Assembly: GCA_019925095.2 (NCBI GenBank)
Contig: CM034406.1
Location: forward strand, 17,112,388 to 17,176,387
Direction of reading: 5' to 3'
DNA: 64,000 bases
DNA from: Dendrolimus kikuchii
Lineage: Eukaryota > Arthropoda > Insecta > Lepidoptera > Lasiocampidae
A program made the position numbers and the translations under genes. Every line of letters begins with the position of its first letter. The stretch's first letter is position 1. The notes beneath the pieces are model-generated. The model was not told the DNA's origin. It searched no databases and saw nothing but the letters and a program-made list of their open reading frames with translations. Positions 55,075 to 64,000 of this stretch are shown here, piece by piece.

Positions 55075-56131
55075 GTGGAATCTGCTACACAAACCGACGC
55101 GCTACCAAGTAAAATACCTCCTAACGATTCTGATTCCCTTTATTGCCATACCAATAAGTTACCGACAGACAGAACAAATAGTCACGACTCCTTCTTCCCT
55201 TCACGGCTCACTGAATCCCGAGTTATACGACAGGGTAACCAGCCCCAGATAGGAAACTCGTCTATTAAAAACACTGGTTCTAAAAACTCTACTAAATCTT
55301 ATACCAATAATTCTATGTCTAATAAATCTTATACCAATAATTCTAAGTCTACTAAATCTTATACCAATAATAAAAATTCTACTAATTCCTATACCCGTAA
55401 TACTAAATCTGCGAATTCTTATAATACAAAGTCCACAAATTCTTATAAGAATAACGAGACAATTTATAAAATTCATTATAACGATAAAATTCACTTACCG
55501 CATGTCTATATAAAATCTCAATATTCAAATAAGCCGCTGGTTTTCTTGATTGACTCAGGCTCTAGTATTTCTTTAATAAAAAAATCTTCTTTAGTCACAC
55601 ATCCTAAACTTATAACAGAAAAGGTTAAGTTCAAAGGTATAGATGAAAATGCCCCATGTTCTGAGAGTTTTGGGTACTTTCAATTAGATTTCAAGCTCGA
55701 TAACTCTGAAACAATATTCAGTAAAATTCATCTAGTTTCAGAATCTCTAAGTTTCAATTTTGACGGAATTATAGGTAATGATTTTCTAAGAAACAATAAC
55801 TGCAATATCCTATACGGAAATAATACTCTGCATCTTGATAAAGGCACATTACAAATTCATTTTACTAAACCCCAATACACAATACCAGCTCGTTCCGAAA
55901 TGATGATAGAATGCAAAGTAACTAATCCAGAAGTTACATCCGGGTTTGTTGAAAAGTCTGAGATTCAAAAGGGTGTATACCTATCCAGTTGCCTCACATC
56001 CCTTAAATCCAATAAACACGTTAATGTGTCCATTCTTAATACTACAAATAATGAAATAAATATACAAACCTTTTGCGTTGAACTCCTACCATGTGATATT
56101 CTAAGGTCTAATAGTATACATAATATAACTT
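55075..56131 (+). CDS. Protease-containing frame, cut short
   Basis: The frame (starting MESATQTDALPSK in register, stop at 56,161) has a low-complexity region at about residues 70-125 made of Ser/Lys/Tyr/Thr/Asn repeats (SKSTKSYTNN-like). An aspartic protease follows, with the active-site LIDSGSSISL near residue 160 and a matching GIIGNDFL flap-side motif. It normally processes Gag and Pol. It would be expected to run on into reverse transcriptase, but the sequence after about 56,131 belongs to the end of the RT palm in another frame, so the C-terminal residues of the open frame are not genuine. Translation from gag may use a frameshift, since a stop and 23 bases separate them. Confidence 0.75.
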
Positions 56132-56140
56132 CAGGGTTTA

Positions 56141-58567
56141 CATTGCTTTATCTATCTAGATGACGTTATTATCTATTCTCATGATCTCCAGTCTCACATC
56201 TCTAAACTTGAATTAATATTCGATGCCTTAAGAAAACATAATCTAAAGTTACAGCCAGACAAATGCGAGTTTCTTCGTCGCGAAGTCGCCTATCTAGGTC
56301 ATATAATTTCAGACAAAGGAGTATCTCCCAATCCCGATAAAGTTGAAGCCGTAGTATCCTATCCTACACCCAGAACACCCAAACATATTAAAAGTTTCTT
56401 GGGACTCATAGGATATTATAGGAAATTTGTTAAAGACTTTTCTAAAATCACTAAGCCACTAACTTCCCTGTTAAGAAAGGATGTAGATTTCACCTGGTCA
56501 CATCAACAGGAAGAAGCATTCAACTCTCTTAAATCAATGCTTACTAACGCCCCTATCCTCCAATATCCTGACTTCTCGAAACCTTTCATCTTAACCACTG
56601 ATGCTTCCGAATATGCAATTGGTGCAGTTCTATCGCAAGGTGAAATAGGCAATGACCTACCCATAGCCTATGCTTCCCGTACTTTAAACAAAGCAGAAGG
56701 AAATTATAGCGTGTCTGAAAAAGAACTTTTAGGAGTTATATACGGTACAAAAACATTCAGACCGTATCTTTATGGGAGAAAATTCAAAATCGTTACAGAC
56801 CACAAACCCCTTGTGTATCTTATGAATTGCAAAGATCCTAGTAGTAAGTTATTACGCTGGAGATTAAAAATAGAAGATTTTGATTATGAAATTGTGTATA
56901 AACCAGGAAAATTAAATAGTAACGCCGACGCCTTATCCAGACCGCCTATACATAATATCGAAGATATAGATCTTAATGATAACTTAACCTATGAATCCTA
57001 TATTAGAACACGTTCATCCCCTACAGTTTTTAATACTCGAATAACAGAATTTAACCAAAATTTACTTGAATCCTTGTGTCCATACATAGCCTACCCAACA
57101 TCCATTGACTTAGATGACTCCAATCCCTACTGTCGAGATATACTAAACCTTTTAGAAAACAGAAATGACTTTGAAAACTCTGAAAGAGAATTGCATAATA
57201 TTAAAATTTCCGAAATAAATAATAAAACTTATCTTCATCTTTTTACTAAAGTCCATCACTATGACTCTGTCACTTATAGAGATATCTTTGCAGTATTAAA
57301 AGAAGTAAGAAATAACTTAGTTATATCCTACCCCCAAGTTAATGAAATTTCTATCTCTGATTTCGATAACCCTTACGATAAACTAAAATTTCTAATTATT
57401 TACGAAATGATAACTTATATATTCCATGACACTAATATTAAAATAAATATTTATCACAACAAACTCGTATATCCTACCCCTAACCAAATTCCTGCTATCC
57501 TGAAGGATAACCATGACTCCCCTATTGGAGGCCATATTGGCTCCAATCGAATGTATAGTAAACTCAAAGATACTTACTATTGGAGTGGAATGAAAAAGGA
57601 TATTGAAAATTATGTAAGAAATTGTCCACTCTGCCAACAAAACAAAGCACTTCGAGCTACTAATAAAGCCTCTATGGAAATCACAACAACTTCAAATGAA
57701 CCCTTACAAAGAATATTTACCGACATTGTAGGTCCTCTTCCAGAATCTGGTCCCCAAAAATACAAGTATATAGTCACATTCCAAGACGATTTAACTAAAT
57801 ATTCCATGGCCTATCCTATTGTTCAATCCACTGCAGAACAAACTTCTGAATGTCTTATAAAATTTATATCTCACTTTGGTATTCCCAAAACTGTCCTTTC
57901 TGATCAAGGTGTCCATTTTATAGCCGACGTATATAAACAAGTAGCGTCTCTTTTTAAAATTAAACACTTATTCTCATCTCCATATCACCCCCAAACCAAT
58001 GGTGCACTTGAGAGAAGCCATAGCACTCTCAAGGAATATCTTAAATCCTATGTAAATGATAATCAAGACAACTGGTATAAATATCTCCCTACTGCACTGA
58101 TATCCTACAATTCAACAACTCACTCTACCACAAATTTTAGTCCTCATGAACTTTTATTCGGATGTAAACCTTACCTACCAAGTTCTATCTATGACATAAA
58201 CCCTACTGTCACTTATCCCGATTATATTAAAAATTTAAAACACAGATTAATTAATACAAGAAACATAGCTCGCGAAAATATTCTTAGAAGTAAAGAAAGA
58301 TCAAAACACTACTATGATCAGCATACTAGAGAAATATCTTATAATGTTGGAGATATGGTGTATATAAAATACCACCATAGACTGCGTAAAGCCTTGTCTC
58401 CTATATGGAAAGGTCCTTACCAAGTCACGGCAGTTCATGGTAATAGCAATGTAACAGTGCAAGTAAATAGGCGAAAAATCCGTTACCATTTTAACGAAAT
58501 AAAACTAGCCCACGATAATTCCATTCCAGGGCCATCGCGCCAGGTGCCATCTCCGACTCAGGACTAA
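56141..58567 (+). CDS. Pol remnant: reverse transcriptase end, RNase H, integrase
   Basis: The frame starts at the junction with YLDDVIIYS, the RT active-site block, then the thumb region (FLGLIGYYRKFVKDFSKI). RNase H follows, with TTDASEYAIGAVLSQG and DHKPLVYLM. Integrase has an HHCC zinc region (HIGSNRMYSKLKDTYYW to CPLCQQNK), a core with DIVGPLP, DQGVHF and the third acidic residue in LERSHSTLKEYL, and a C-terminal GPYQV module. The integrase triad D, D, E is visible. The RT fingers and most of the palm, about 150 residues, are absent, so the enzyme cannot copy RNA. The open frame from 56,141 shows no further break. Confidence 0.85.
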   Translation, partial: HCFIYLDDVIIYSHDLQSHISKLELIFDALRKHNLKLQPDKCEFLRREVAYLGHIISDKGVSPNPDKVEAVVSYPTPRTPKHIKSFLGLIGYYRKFVKDFSKITKPLTSLLRKDVDFTWSHQQEEAFNSLKSMLTNAPILQYPDFSKPFILTTDASEYAIGAVLSQGEIGNDLPIAYASRTLNKAEGNYSVSEKELLGVIYGTKTFRPYLYGRKFKIVTDHKPLVYLMNCKDPSSKLLRWRLKIEDFDYEIVYKPGKLNSNADALSRPPIHNIEDIDLNDNLTYESYIRTRSSPTVFNTRITEFNQNLLESLCPYIAYPTSIDLDDSNPYCRDILNLLENRNDFENSERELHNIKISEINNKTYLHLFTKVHHYDSVTYRDIFAVLKEVRNNLVISYPQVNEISISDFDNPYDKLKFLIIYEMITYIFHDTNIKINIYHNKLVYPTPNQIPAILKDNHDSPIGGHIGSNRMYSKLKDTYYWSGMKKDIENYVRNCPLCQQNKALRATNKASMEITTTSNEPLQRIFTDIVGPLPESGPQKYKYIVTFQDDLTKYSMAYPIVQSTAEQTSECLIKFISHFGIPKTVLSDQGVHFIADVYKQVASLFKIKHLFSSPYHPQTNGALERSHSTLKEYLKSYVNDNQDNWYKYLPTALISYNSTTHSTTNFSPHELLFGCKPYLPSSIYDINPTVTYPDYIKNLKHRLINTRNIARENILRSKERSKHYYDQHTREISYNVGDMVYIKYHHRLRKALSPIWKGPYQVTAVHGNSNVTVQVNRRKIRYHFNEIKLAHDNSIPGPSRQVPSPTQD

Positions 58568-58644
58568 TATCGCCAATCCCAAACAGTCCAGGCCTATACT
58601 ATGAAAATCTAGGTACTTTAAGGTTTTATAATAGTTTTTGGAAC

Positions 58645-60402
58645 ATGGTCACTTTTACAGATTTCTCCTACATACAACCTCATATAGAAAATATTAAAAA
58701 TATAATAAATACCGTTAAAACAACCTGTAATAGTTATAAATCAAGTAAAATTCAAACAGACTGCTCTAACACATTAAATCCGTTAGAAACTCTCCTAGTT
58801 AACGTAGAAAATAATTTTATAGCTGTATCACATCTCACAAATAAAAATCGTATTAAAAGATCTTCGTGGTTCGGTTTTGGCGGACCTATTCTTAAACAGT
58901 TATTCGGATCCTTAGATGAAGATGATGCAAAAACCTTCTCTGACGCTATCAATGCCGTCCAAGACGATCAGAGACATCTATCGTCTTTAATGAAAGATAA
59001 CATTCACGTAATCTCTTCCGCTATCGATACTTTTAATAATACAATTAGAAGACTAAATGATAATGAACAAATATTAAATCAAAACATGGGTAAATTAGAT
59101 ACAATTTTAGAAACCGTTTTGCAAACAACTTCCAAATTAGAAACTTCTTCTTATCTATCTTTAACCTTTAGCGCAATAGAAAGTTCTTTAATAACTTTAA
59201 ATTTTAACCTTGAAGACATTATAGATGCAATTCTGTTCGGAAAACAAAACATGATTCATCCTTCTATTTTATCCCCAGTTCAATTATATAATGAACTAAG
59301 TTCCAACCAAAATATTATAGCTCAAAACTTCCCAGTCTCATTAAGCATAGAAAATATGCACACTCTCCTAGATATCTCATCAGTTTCTAGCTTTGTTAAT
59401 GGATCTAAACTAGTATTCGTCATAAGAATTCCGTTAATAAACTTACAAGAATACAATCTCTATCATATTTTTGCTCTCCCTACTCCGCATGATATAAATA
59501 ATCCTCATTCCTTTGCTATGATCAATCCAACTACTAGATTTCTTGCTATAACCGATGATAAATTAATGTACTCAACAATGGACTCTACGAGTGAGTGCAA
59601 AAGTGTAACAAAAGAATATTATCTGTGCAAACTAAGTGATGTGCATCCTACCGCAACAAATCCAATTTGTGAAGTGATAATCCTAACTAAACATATAAAC
59701 AAATTACCAAAACCTTGTGATTATAAAGTAATAATTAGTGATATTGACGTTTGGCAAAAACTTAATAATAATAAGTGGTTATATGTACAGTCTGATCTAA
59801 CTAAACTATCTGTTAAATGTAACAATACTCTTAGTGACTACGATATTGTTGGAACAGGAATCTTCAAGGTTCCTAAAGGCTGTAAGGCTTTTCATAATCT
59901 TCTACAATTTGTTGCATCTACAGAGTATGAGTCTAAACTGTATTTACCTTCTCCAAATTTTAATATTATAGAAGATGATTGCTGCTCCAAGAAAAGGATA
60001 AATAATACGATTCCATATTTAACTCCTATTAAATTATCTCACATCGATTTAGATTCCTTGCATTATGTCACACATAGATTAAATCAGTTCAGTGACGAAA
60101 TAGAGAAAATAGAAAATCAACCTTACCACATTAAATATGGAAACTATTTTAGCGGAATTACAACAATCTTGTCTGTATGTGTTTTAGCTTATATGTCTTT
60201 TACTATTTATAAGAAATGTTGTAAGAAACCAAGACGAGATACAACCCAAAATGAGCCTGGTTGTTGTATAAAAATATTCAATAATTGTTATGCTAAGCCT
60301 AATACCCAAACAAATCTTCAGATTCAGAATAGAGCATTTGAAGTATCTGAAAACTCGGAAGAATCTCCCTCGAGTTTGAGGAGAAATTTACATATATATT
60401 AG
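58645..60402 (+). CDS. Env-like fusion glycoprotein (F type)
   Basis: This 585-residue frame has the layout of insect errantivirus Env proteins related to baculovirus F proteins, which mediate membrane fusion. A furin-like site NRIKR ends at residue 72. It is followed by a Gly/Phe-rich fusion-peptide-like stretch and a long helical region (about 85-180). Cys-rich segments lie at about 310-460, and there is one transmembrane helix near 510-530 (ITTILSVCVLAYMSFTIY) with a Cys-rich cytoplasmic tail. No signal peptide is seen at the N-terminus. A splice-acceptor-like 'cttttacag' lies at 58,652-58,660, which fits the spliced env message of this group and may mean the true start is on another exon. 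No stop or frameshift. Confidence 0.8.
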   Translation: MVTFTDFSYIQPHIENIKNIINTVKTTCNSYKSSKIQTDCSNTLNPLETLLVNVENNFIAVSHLTNKNRIKRSSWFGFGGPILKQLFGSLDEDDAKTFSDAINAVQDDQRHLSSLMKDNIHVISSAIDTFNNTIRRLNDNEQILNQNMGKLDTILETVLQTTSKLETSSYLSLTFSAIESSLITLNFNLEDIIDAILFGKQNMIHPSILSPVQLYNELSSNQNIIAQNFPVSLSIENMHTLLDISSVSSFVNGSKLVFVIRIPLINLQEYNLYHIFALPTPHDINNPHSFAMINPTTRFLAITDDKLMYSTMDSTSECKSVTKEYYLCKLSDVHPTATNPICEVIILTKHINKLPKPCDYKVIISDIDVWQKLNNNKWLYVQSDLTKLSVKCNNTLSDYDIVGTGIFKVPKGCKAFHNLLQFVASTEYESKLYLPSPNFNIIEDDCCSKKRINNTIPYLTPIKLSHIDLDSLHYVTHRLNQFSDEIEKIENQPYHIKYGNYFSGITTILSVCVLAYMSFTIYKKCCKKPRRDTTQNEPGCCIKIFNNCYAKPNTQTNLQIQNRAFEVSENSEESPSSLRRNLHIY

Positions 60403-60584
60403 AAAAAACTTATAGTAATCCATAAATAATAATTTTGTTAATTTTTTAGTAATAAATAATTTTACTAGTTCATGTTAATGTCTCATAGAAATAATGAATA
60501 AAAACTACTATTCCTTTACTAAAGTTTTACTATTTCTTTACCAGTTCTCAAAGAATAAAATATTTACCATATCTTTTCCAATAA
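60403..60584. other. Post-env sequence; no 3' LTR seen
   Basis: AT-rich, with no polypurine tract and no similarity by eye to 53,170-53,611. The downstream arm 2 may have interrupted the element before its 3' LTR, or the LTR was deleted. Confidence 0.5.
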
Positions 60585-60928
60585 AAACCATTTCGAGGAA
60601 TAGTGTTTCTAATCATTTCTGTCTAGTTAAAATTCCAAAAAACGTACAATCCCCTTGTATTTTGAAAGAAATGCGTTTGACCTTTATTTGACCTTACTAA
60701 ATCCTATGACGTCATTTACGTCTGGTGAAATGCATATGAATACCGTAGCCATTCAGTTTCAAAATACAAAAGGACCGACATTTTCCTTTTTCTGTCATTG
60801 TTATGTCATACAACATCAACATAAACAAACATTTTATTCGACGTACTCCAGAATTAAATTATGTATATATTATCTCTTCAGACCAATATTTCTTAAATAT
60901 CTGTAAAGAGAATACTTACATATGGTCT

Positions 60929-61475
60929 CTAACTAAAAGTCAAAGAAAAGTGCATTATATAAACGAGCATCTTCGTAAATGGCGATTGGAACGATGTCGA
61001 AATCTTTTCAAGAGATACGATCCAAAAAATAACCTGTTTACTGATGAGAAGATCATCACGGTGGAAGAAAATTTAACTGGCAAAACAATACACCTTGCGC
61101 CAGAAGTTAGAAGGACGTCCAAAATCACATATTGGAAACAATGATTTAAGCATTAAGTGATACTTTATTCGCTGGATAGCAGTGGATTTTCCAACAAGGC
61201 TCTGTACCCTCCCATGAAGCTAATTCAATCCAACATTGGTTGCAAGCCAATTTGTCAGACTTTGTTCAGAGCATAGGTTGGCCTTCGTCGAGTTCTGACT
61301 TGAATTCTTTGGAGTATTATTTATGAACTGCATTGGAGCTAATGGCATACAAAAAGTTCACCAGAACCTGAATTTATCTCAAGCGAGCCCAAATCAATAA
61401 ATGGAAACTGATTGAAAAGATTAGTACAACCATAGAAGAATGGCCTATATCTTTAAAGCTTAATTAATTAAAAAC
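60929..61475 (+). pseudogene. Tc1/mariner-like transposase fragment in arm 2
   Basis: Blocks in order: EHLRKWRLERCRNLFKRYDP, NLFTDEKIITVEENL (first Asp), then after stop TGA at 61,142, QQGSVPSHEANSIQHWLQ (second Asp position is Gly) and WPSSSSDLNSLEYYL. A TGA follows. No DNA-binding domain. Non-functional. Confidence 0.8.
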
Positions 61476-63571
61476 AAGGATGGCTATTTTAAATAACTTA
61501 TTTTTTATGTATATAAATCTAGATGTTATTAGTTATAATTCATGTAAACAATATATCAATATTTAACATTCCTCCAAAAATATTTTAGCTTTACTTTGAC
61601 TGATGTCTTAAGAGTTCACATTACGAGTTATAAGATAAAGATGGTTTCTATACTGAAAGCAAACTATTGTGAGTTATAAATTTGTATGTGCCATATATTT
61701 ATATGAATTGATTAATAAAATATATCTTTTGACTTATTATTTTGCAAGATGAAATAATAAATAACTTTTAGCAGTTAAACTTGTTTATTTACTTAAACAC
61801 TTATTAATAATAATTTAGGACATATTATATAATCTTTTCAGAAATGTTCAGTTTTATCTTTTTCTTTTTTCTGCAGGCTAGCATTTGGTTTTTTCTATAC
61901 ATAAAGTTTTCATGTAAACTGCAGTGGATAAGTCATAAAATTCTATGATCAAGCATAACCCTTGCTTATGCAGAAAAGTTGTTGCTAATTTTTTCTGAAC
62001 CTGAAAAAAAAAGATATAAAGTGTCTATTTAATTACTCGCATAGTCCTTATTTAACTCATAATTTTTCATATTAGTAACTATGTTACACATCAAAATCAT
62101 ATTATTAAGAGATTTACAATCATAAAGGTATTTGTCACAAATCTTCATATTCCATGAAATCCTTCAAGCCATAGATGTGCTTAATTAATCACTTTTAAGC
62201 CGGCAAGTGAATATATTTAAAACTACTGGAGAGTTTCATATTTTCCGGTAATTTGTTGTATAAGATCAGATCCATAACATACATTAGCAATCAAACACAC
62301 AATCTAACCGCCAGGGCAGTGGTGCAATGTCTGTTCCTTTATTTGTATGTATTTATATGAGATACTTTACTTGTATTATAGATTATTAATAAAGTAATAC
62401 AGGTTGCTGATTTATTGATTGTACCAAATTATCAAATAAGTAATTAATATTATTTTAATCAGTTTCTAATTAATGAGTGAGACATGTAGCTATTTTTCTA
62501 TAAATAGGTGCACATTTTAGATGAATTTTGACTTCAACACAAAGTATACTTATATCAATCATATATTAACTAATAATTAACATTACTGATTTCTTATATG
62601 GATGAAATTTACAGACAGGAATAGTAATATACTACACAGGTTATAAAAGGAAAGAAGGAAGGAAGATCTATGGACGAACATGTTGAATTTAGAAACCTTC
62701 ACAAAACTACTTACATCAGGATTTTAGCTCCTCTTATTTCTCCAATATGTACTACGAGTATAGGCTATGTACTCTAATAACATTACATGTTAGGTAGGTT
62801 TAGCGTATCAGCCTTTACAAAATTAACACTCCTATTTGAAGATCCGGCCATGTTTAGAAAGAGAAAATGTTTAATACGTTTTCATTAATAAAACAGTTCA
62901 CTTTTTTGTCGGATGACTTTAGAAGATTTTTCTAAGGACGAAATTAATTGTAATGAATAATATTATAATTTAGAAATGCTGCATTAACCGTCGATCTAAA
63001 GCCTAAATACCCAATGTTGCCAGGTTGCTAATAGTGAAATTACTAAAATTTGTAATTCTTGTAGGTACACACGTGTGTGTAGGAAAGTAACTCCCAACAT
63101 ATTGACTTAAAAAAGACCTTATCGAACATCGCCATGATTTTTTAATTGAAAACTTCGGTAGGTACTTCTAGGATGGGGACAATGCACTGAATTCGGACGA
63201 CCGTCACGCTCAGATACCAAGTTTTTATCTCTGAAGTGCAGTCCTAACGACTGATATTTTTTTAAAGGTCTGACTAATAATACTCCCCCCGTCCCCCTCA
63301 ATTGAAACTGACAATACAACCTTTTTATTTTAACTGGATTGACAACATCATTGGATAATGAGACTATGTCTAGGTATCAGACATTAAAAATGATAACCCA
63401 AATGTGATAACAAATCAAAGTATTTTAGAGGTTGAATGAGCTTTATCTGTTGTAATCGCCGAAAGAATACTTTATTACAAATTAAGAAAAGTAATGACAT
63501 CGCAATGGTGTCTAATAGGTAATTTATGCCTGATTATCAATTAATGGTTTTCAGTCTAACTGTACATTATT
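61476..63571. other. Non-coding interior of arm 2
   Basis: Collinear in reverse with 32,080-34,285. No supportable frame. Small differences, including an indel near 63,190-63,290, distinguish it from arm 1. Confidence 0.55.
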
Positions 63572-64000
63572 CAGTTTAAGTTATATTATATTGATTTTTC
63601 ACTAAAGGTCACTTTAAATAACTTAACGGTAACTTTAGAAAATAATAAATGTTGAACCCCAAAGTATATAAAATAAATCTACCGATAAAATTGCTAAGCT
63701 GGCCACACTAAAATGATCACGATGTGCCATAATGAATACTGACAATAACATTTAAATAGTAGCACAGATTAATATGATTATTTTCTTTTTATAGGCAAAG
63801 GAATTAATGTAAAGTTGTCCCCAATGACGTCATCGGATAATTTGTTTAAAAATCGAATTTAATAAAAACTAACTCTTAAAACACACAGTTTAAGTTATAT
63901 TATATTGATTTTTCACTAAAGGTCACTTTAAATAACTTAACGGTAACTTTAGAAAATAATAAATGTTGAACACCAAAATATATAAAAATAAATCTACCGA
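63572..64000 (+). repeat. Local direct duplication at the window edge
   Basis: Sequence from 63,572 ('cagtttaagttatattatat') restarts at 63,886 and runs to the window end with few differences. The unit is 314 bp if tandem. The second copy is cut by the end of the window. Confidence 0.8.

Larger units (their letters stand above)
53170..60584 (+). mobile_element. Defective env-carrying Ty3/gypsy (errantivirus-type) element
   Basis: Order: candidate LTR, primer site, GC-rich leader, gag, protease, partial reverse transcriptase, RNase H, integrase, env. The element lost most of its reverse transcriptase at about 56,130-56,150, and no 3' LTR is seen before arm 2 begins at 60,585. Integrase and env frames remain open, so inactivation looks recent or env and integrase have been under less decay. 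It is probably an endogenous insect retrovirus remnant and is non-autonomous as it stands. Confidence 0.8.
60585..63885. mobile_element. Inverted-repeat arm 2
   Basis: Reverse-complement copy of 31,542-35,172, by eye nearly identical, lacking the 409-bp RTE insertion. It lacks the outermost ~40 bp present at the inner side of arm 1 (to 35,215). At its outer side it meets a local duplication at 63,886, so its true outer end may lie beyond the window. Confidence 0.85.

Noticed and set aside
31450..63885. A single giant transposon carrying the zinc-finger genes between its inverted ends
   Set aside because: Each arm is itself a complete-looking small transposon relic, the transposases are dead, and no outer target duplication was found; kept only as an alternative in the findings.

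Overview
The window looks like AT-rich nuclear DNA of an insect, most probably a moth or butterfly. The basis is the mix of interspersed repeats (RTE, CR1-like and Jockey-like LINEs, tRNA-derived and other SINE-like repeats, Tc1/mariner and hAT relics, MITEs, elements ending in CTAGT), the ZAD-C2H2 zinc-finger genes with insect-type introns, and an insect env-carrying Ty3/gypsy element. No prokaryotic genes, rRNA, functional tRNA or CRISPR array were seen.

Layout. Positions 1-25,100 are almost entirely repeats and decayed transposons. The one host-gene signal there is a single CRAL-TRIO-like exon on the minus strand (12,522-12,646). Positions about 25,150-29,690 hold an apparently intact two-ORF Jockey-like LINE. 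Positions 30,280-31,400 hold a broken Tc1/mariner transposase. Positions 31,450-35,212 (arm 1) and 60,585-63,885 (arm 2) are inverted copies of one 3.3-3.7 kb sequence, itself a decayed Tc1/mariner-like transposon.

Between the arms lie two paralogous genes in tandem, both on the plus strand and both with four exons. ZADZF1 (35,942-44,195) encodes 1,276 residues: a ZAD domain split over exons 1-2, an acidic linker with two copies of a ~55-residue repeat, and 31 C2H2 fingers alternating strictly between two types. ZADZF2 (47,757-52,777) encodes 707 residues: ZAD, four linker repeats and seven fingers, then a nonsense codon and decayed finger sequence. Exons 1 and 2 have identical lengths in the two genes and all three introns have the same phases. 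ZAD-C2H2 proteins are usually nuclear DNA-binding factors whose ZAD dimerises; that role is inferred here.

Positions about 53,170-60,580 hold an errantivirus-type element: candidate 5' LTR, tRNA-Leu-type primer site, gag, protease, a pol lacking most of the reverse transcriptase, RNase H, integrase, and a long env-like frame. No 3' LTR is visible before arm 2 begins.

The most unusual items are the linker-repeat copy-number change and two-finger periodicity in the ZAD genes, the inverted arms enclosing them, a run of three abutting perfect palindromes (9,615-9,697), a 64-bp perfect fold-back inside a LINE fragment, and a filled/empty-site pair that fixes the ends of an RTE insertion. All similarity statements were made by eye; no alignment or database search was run.
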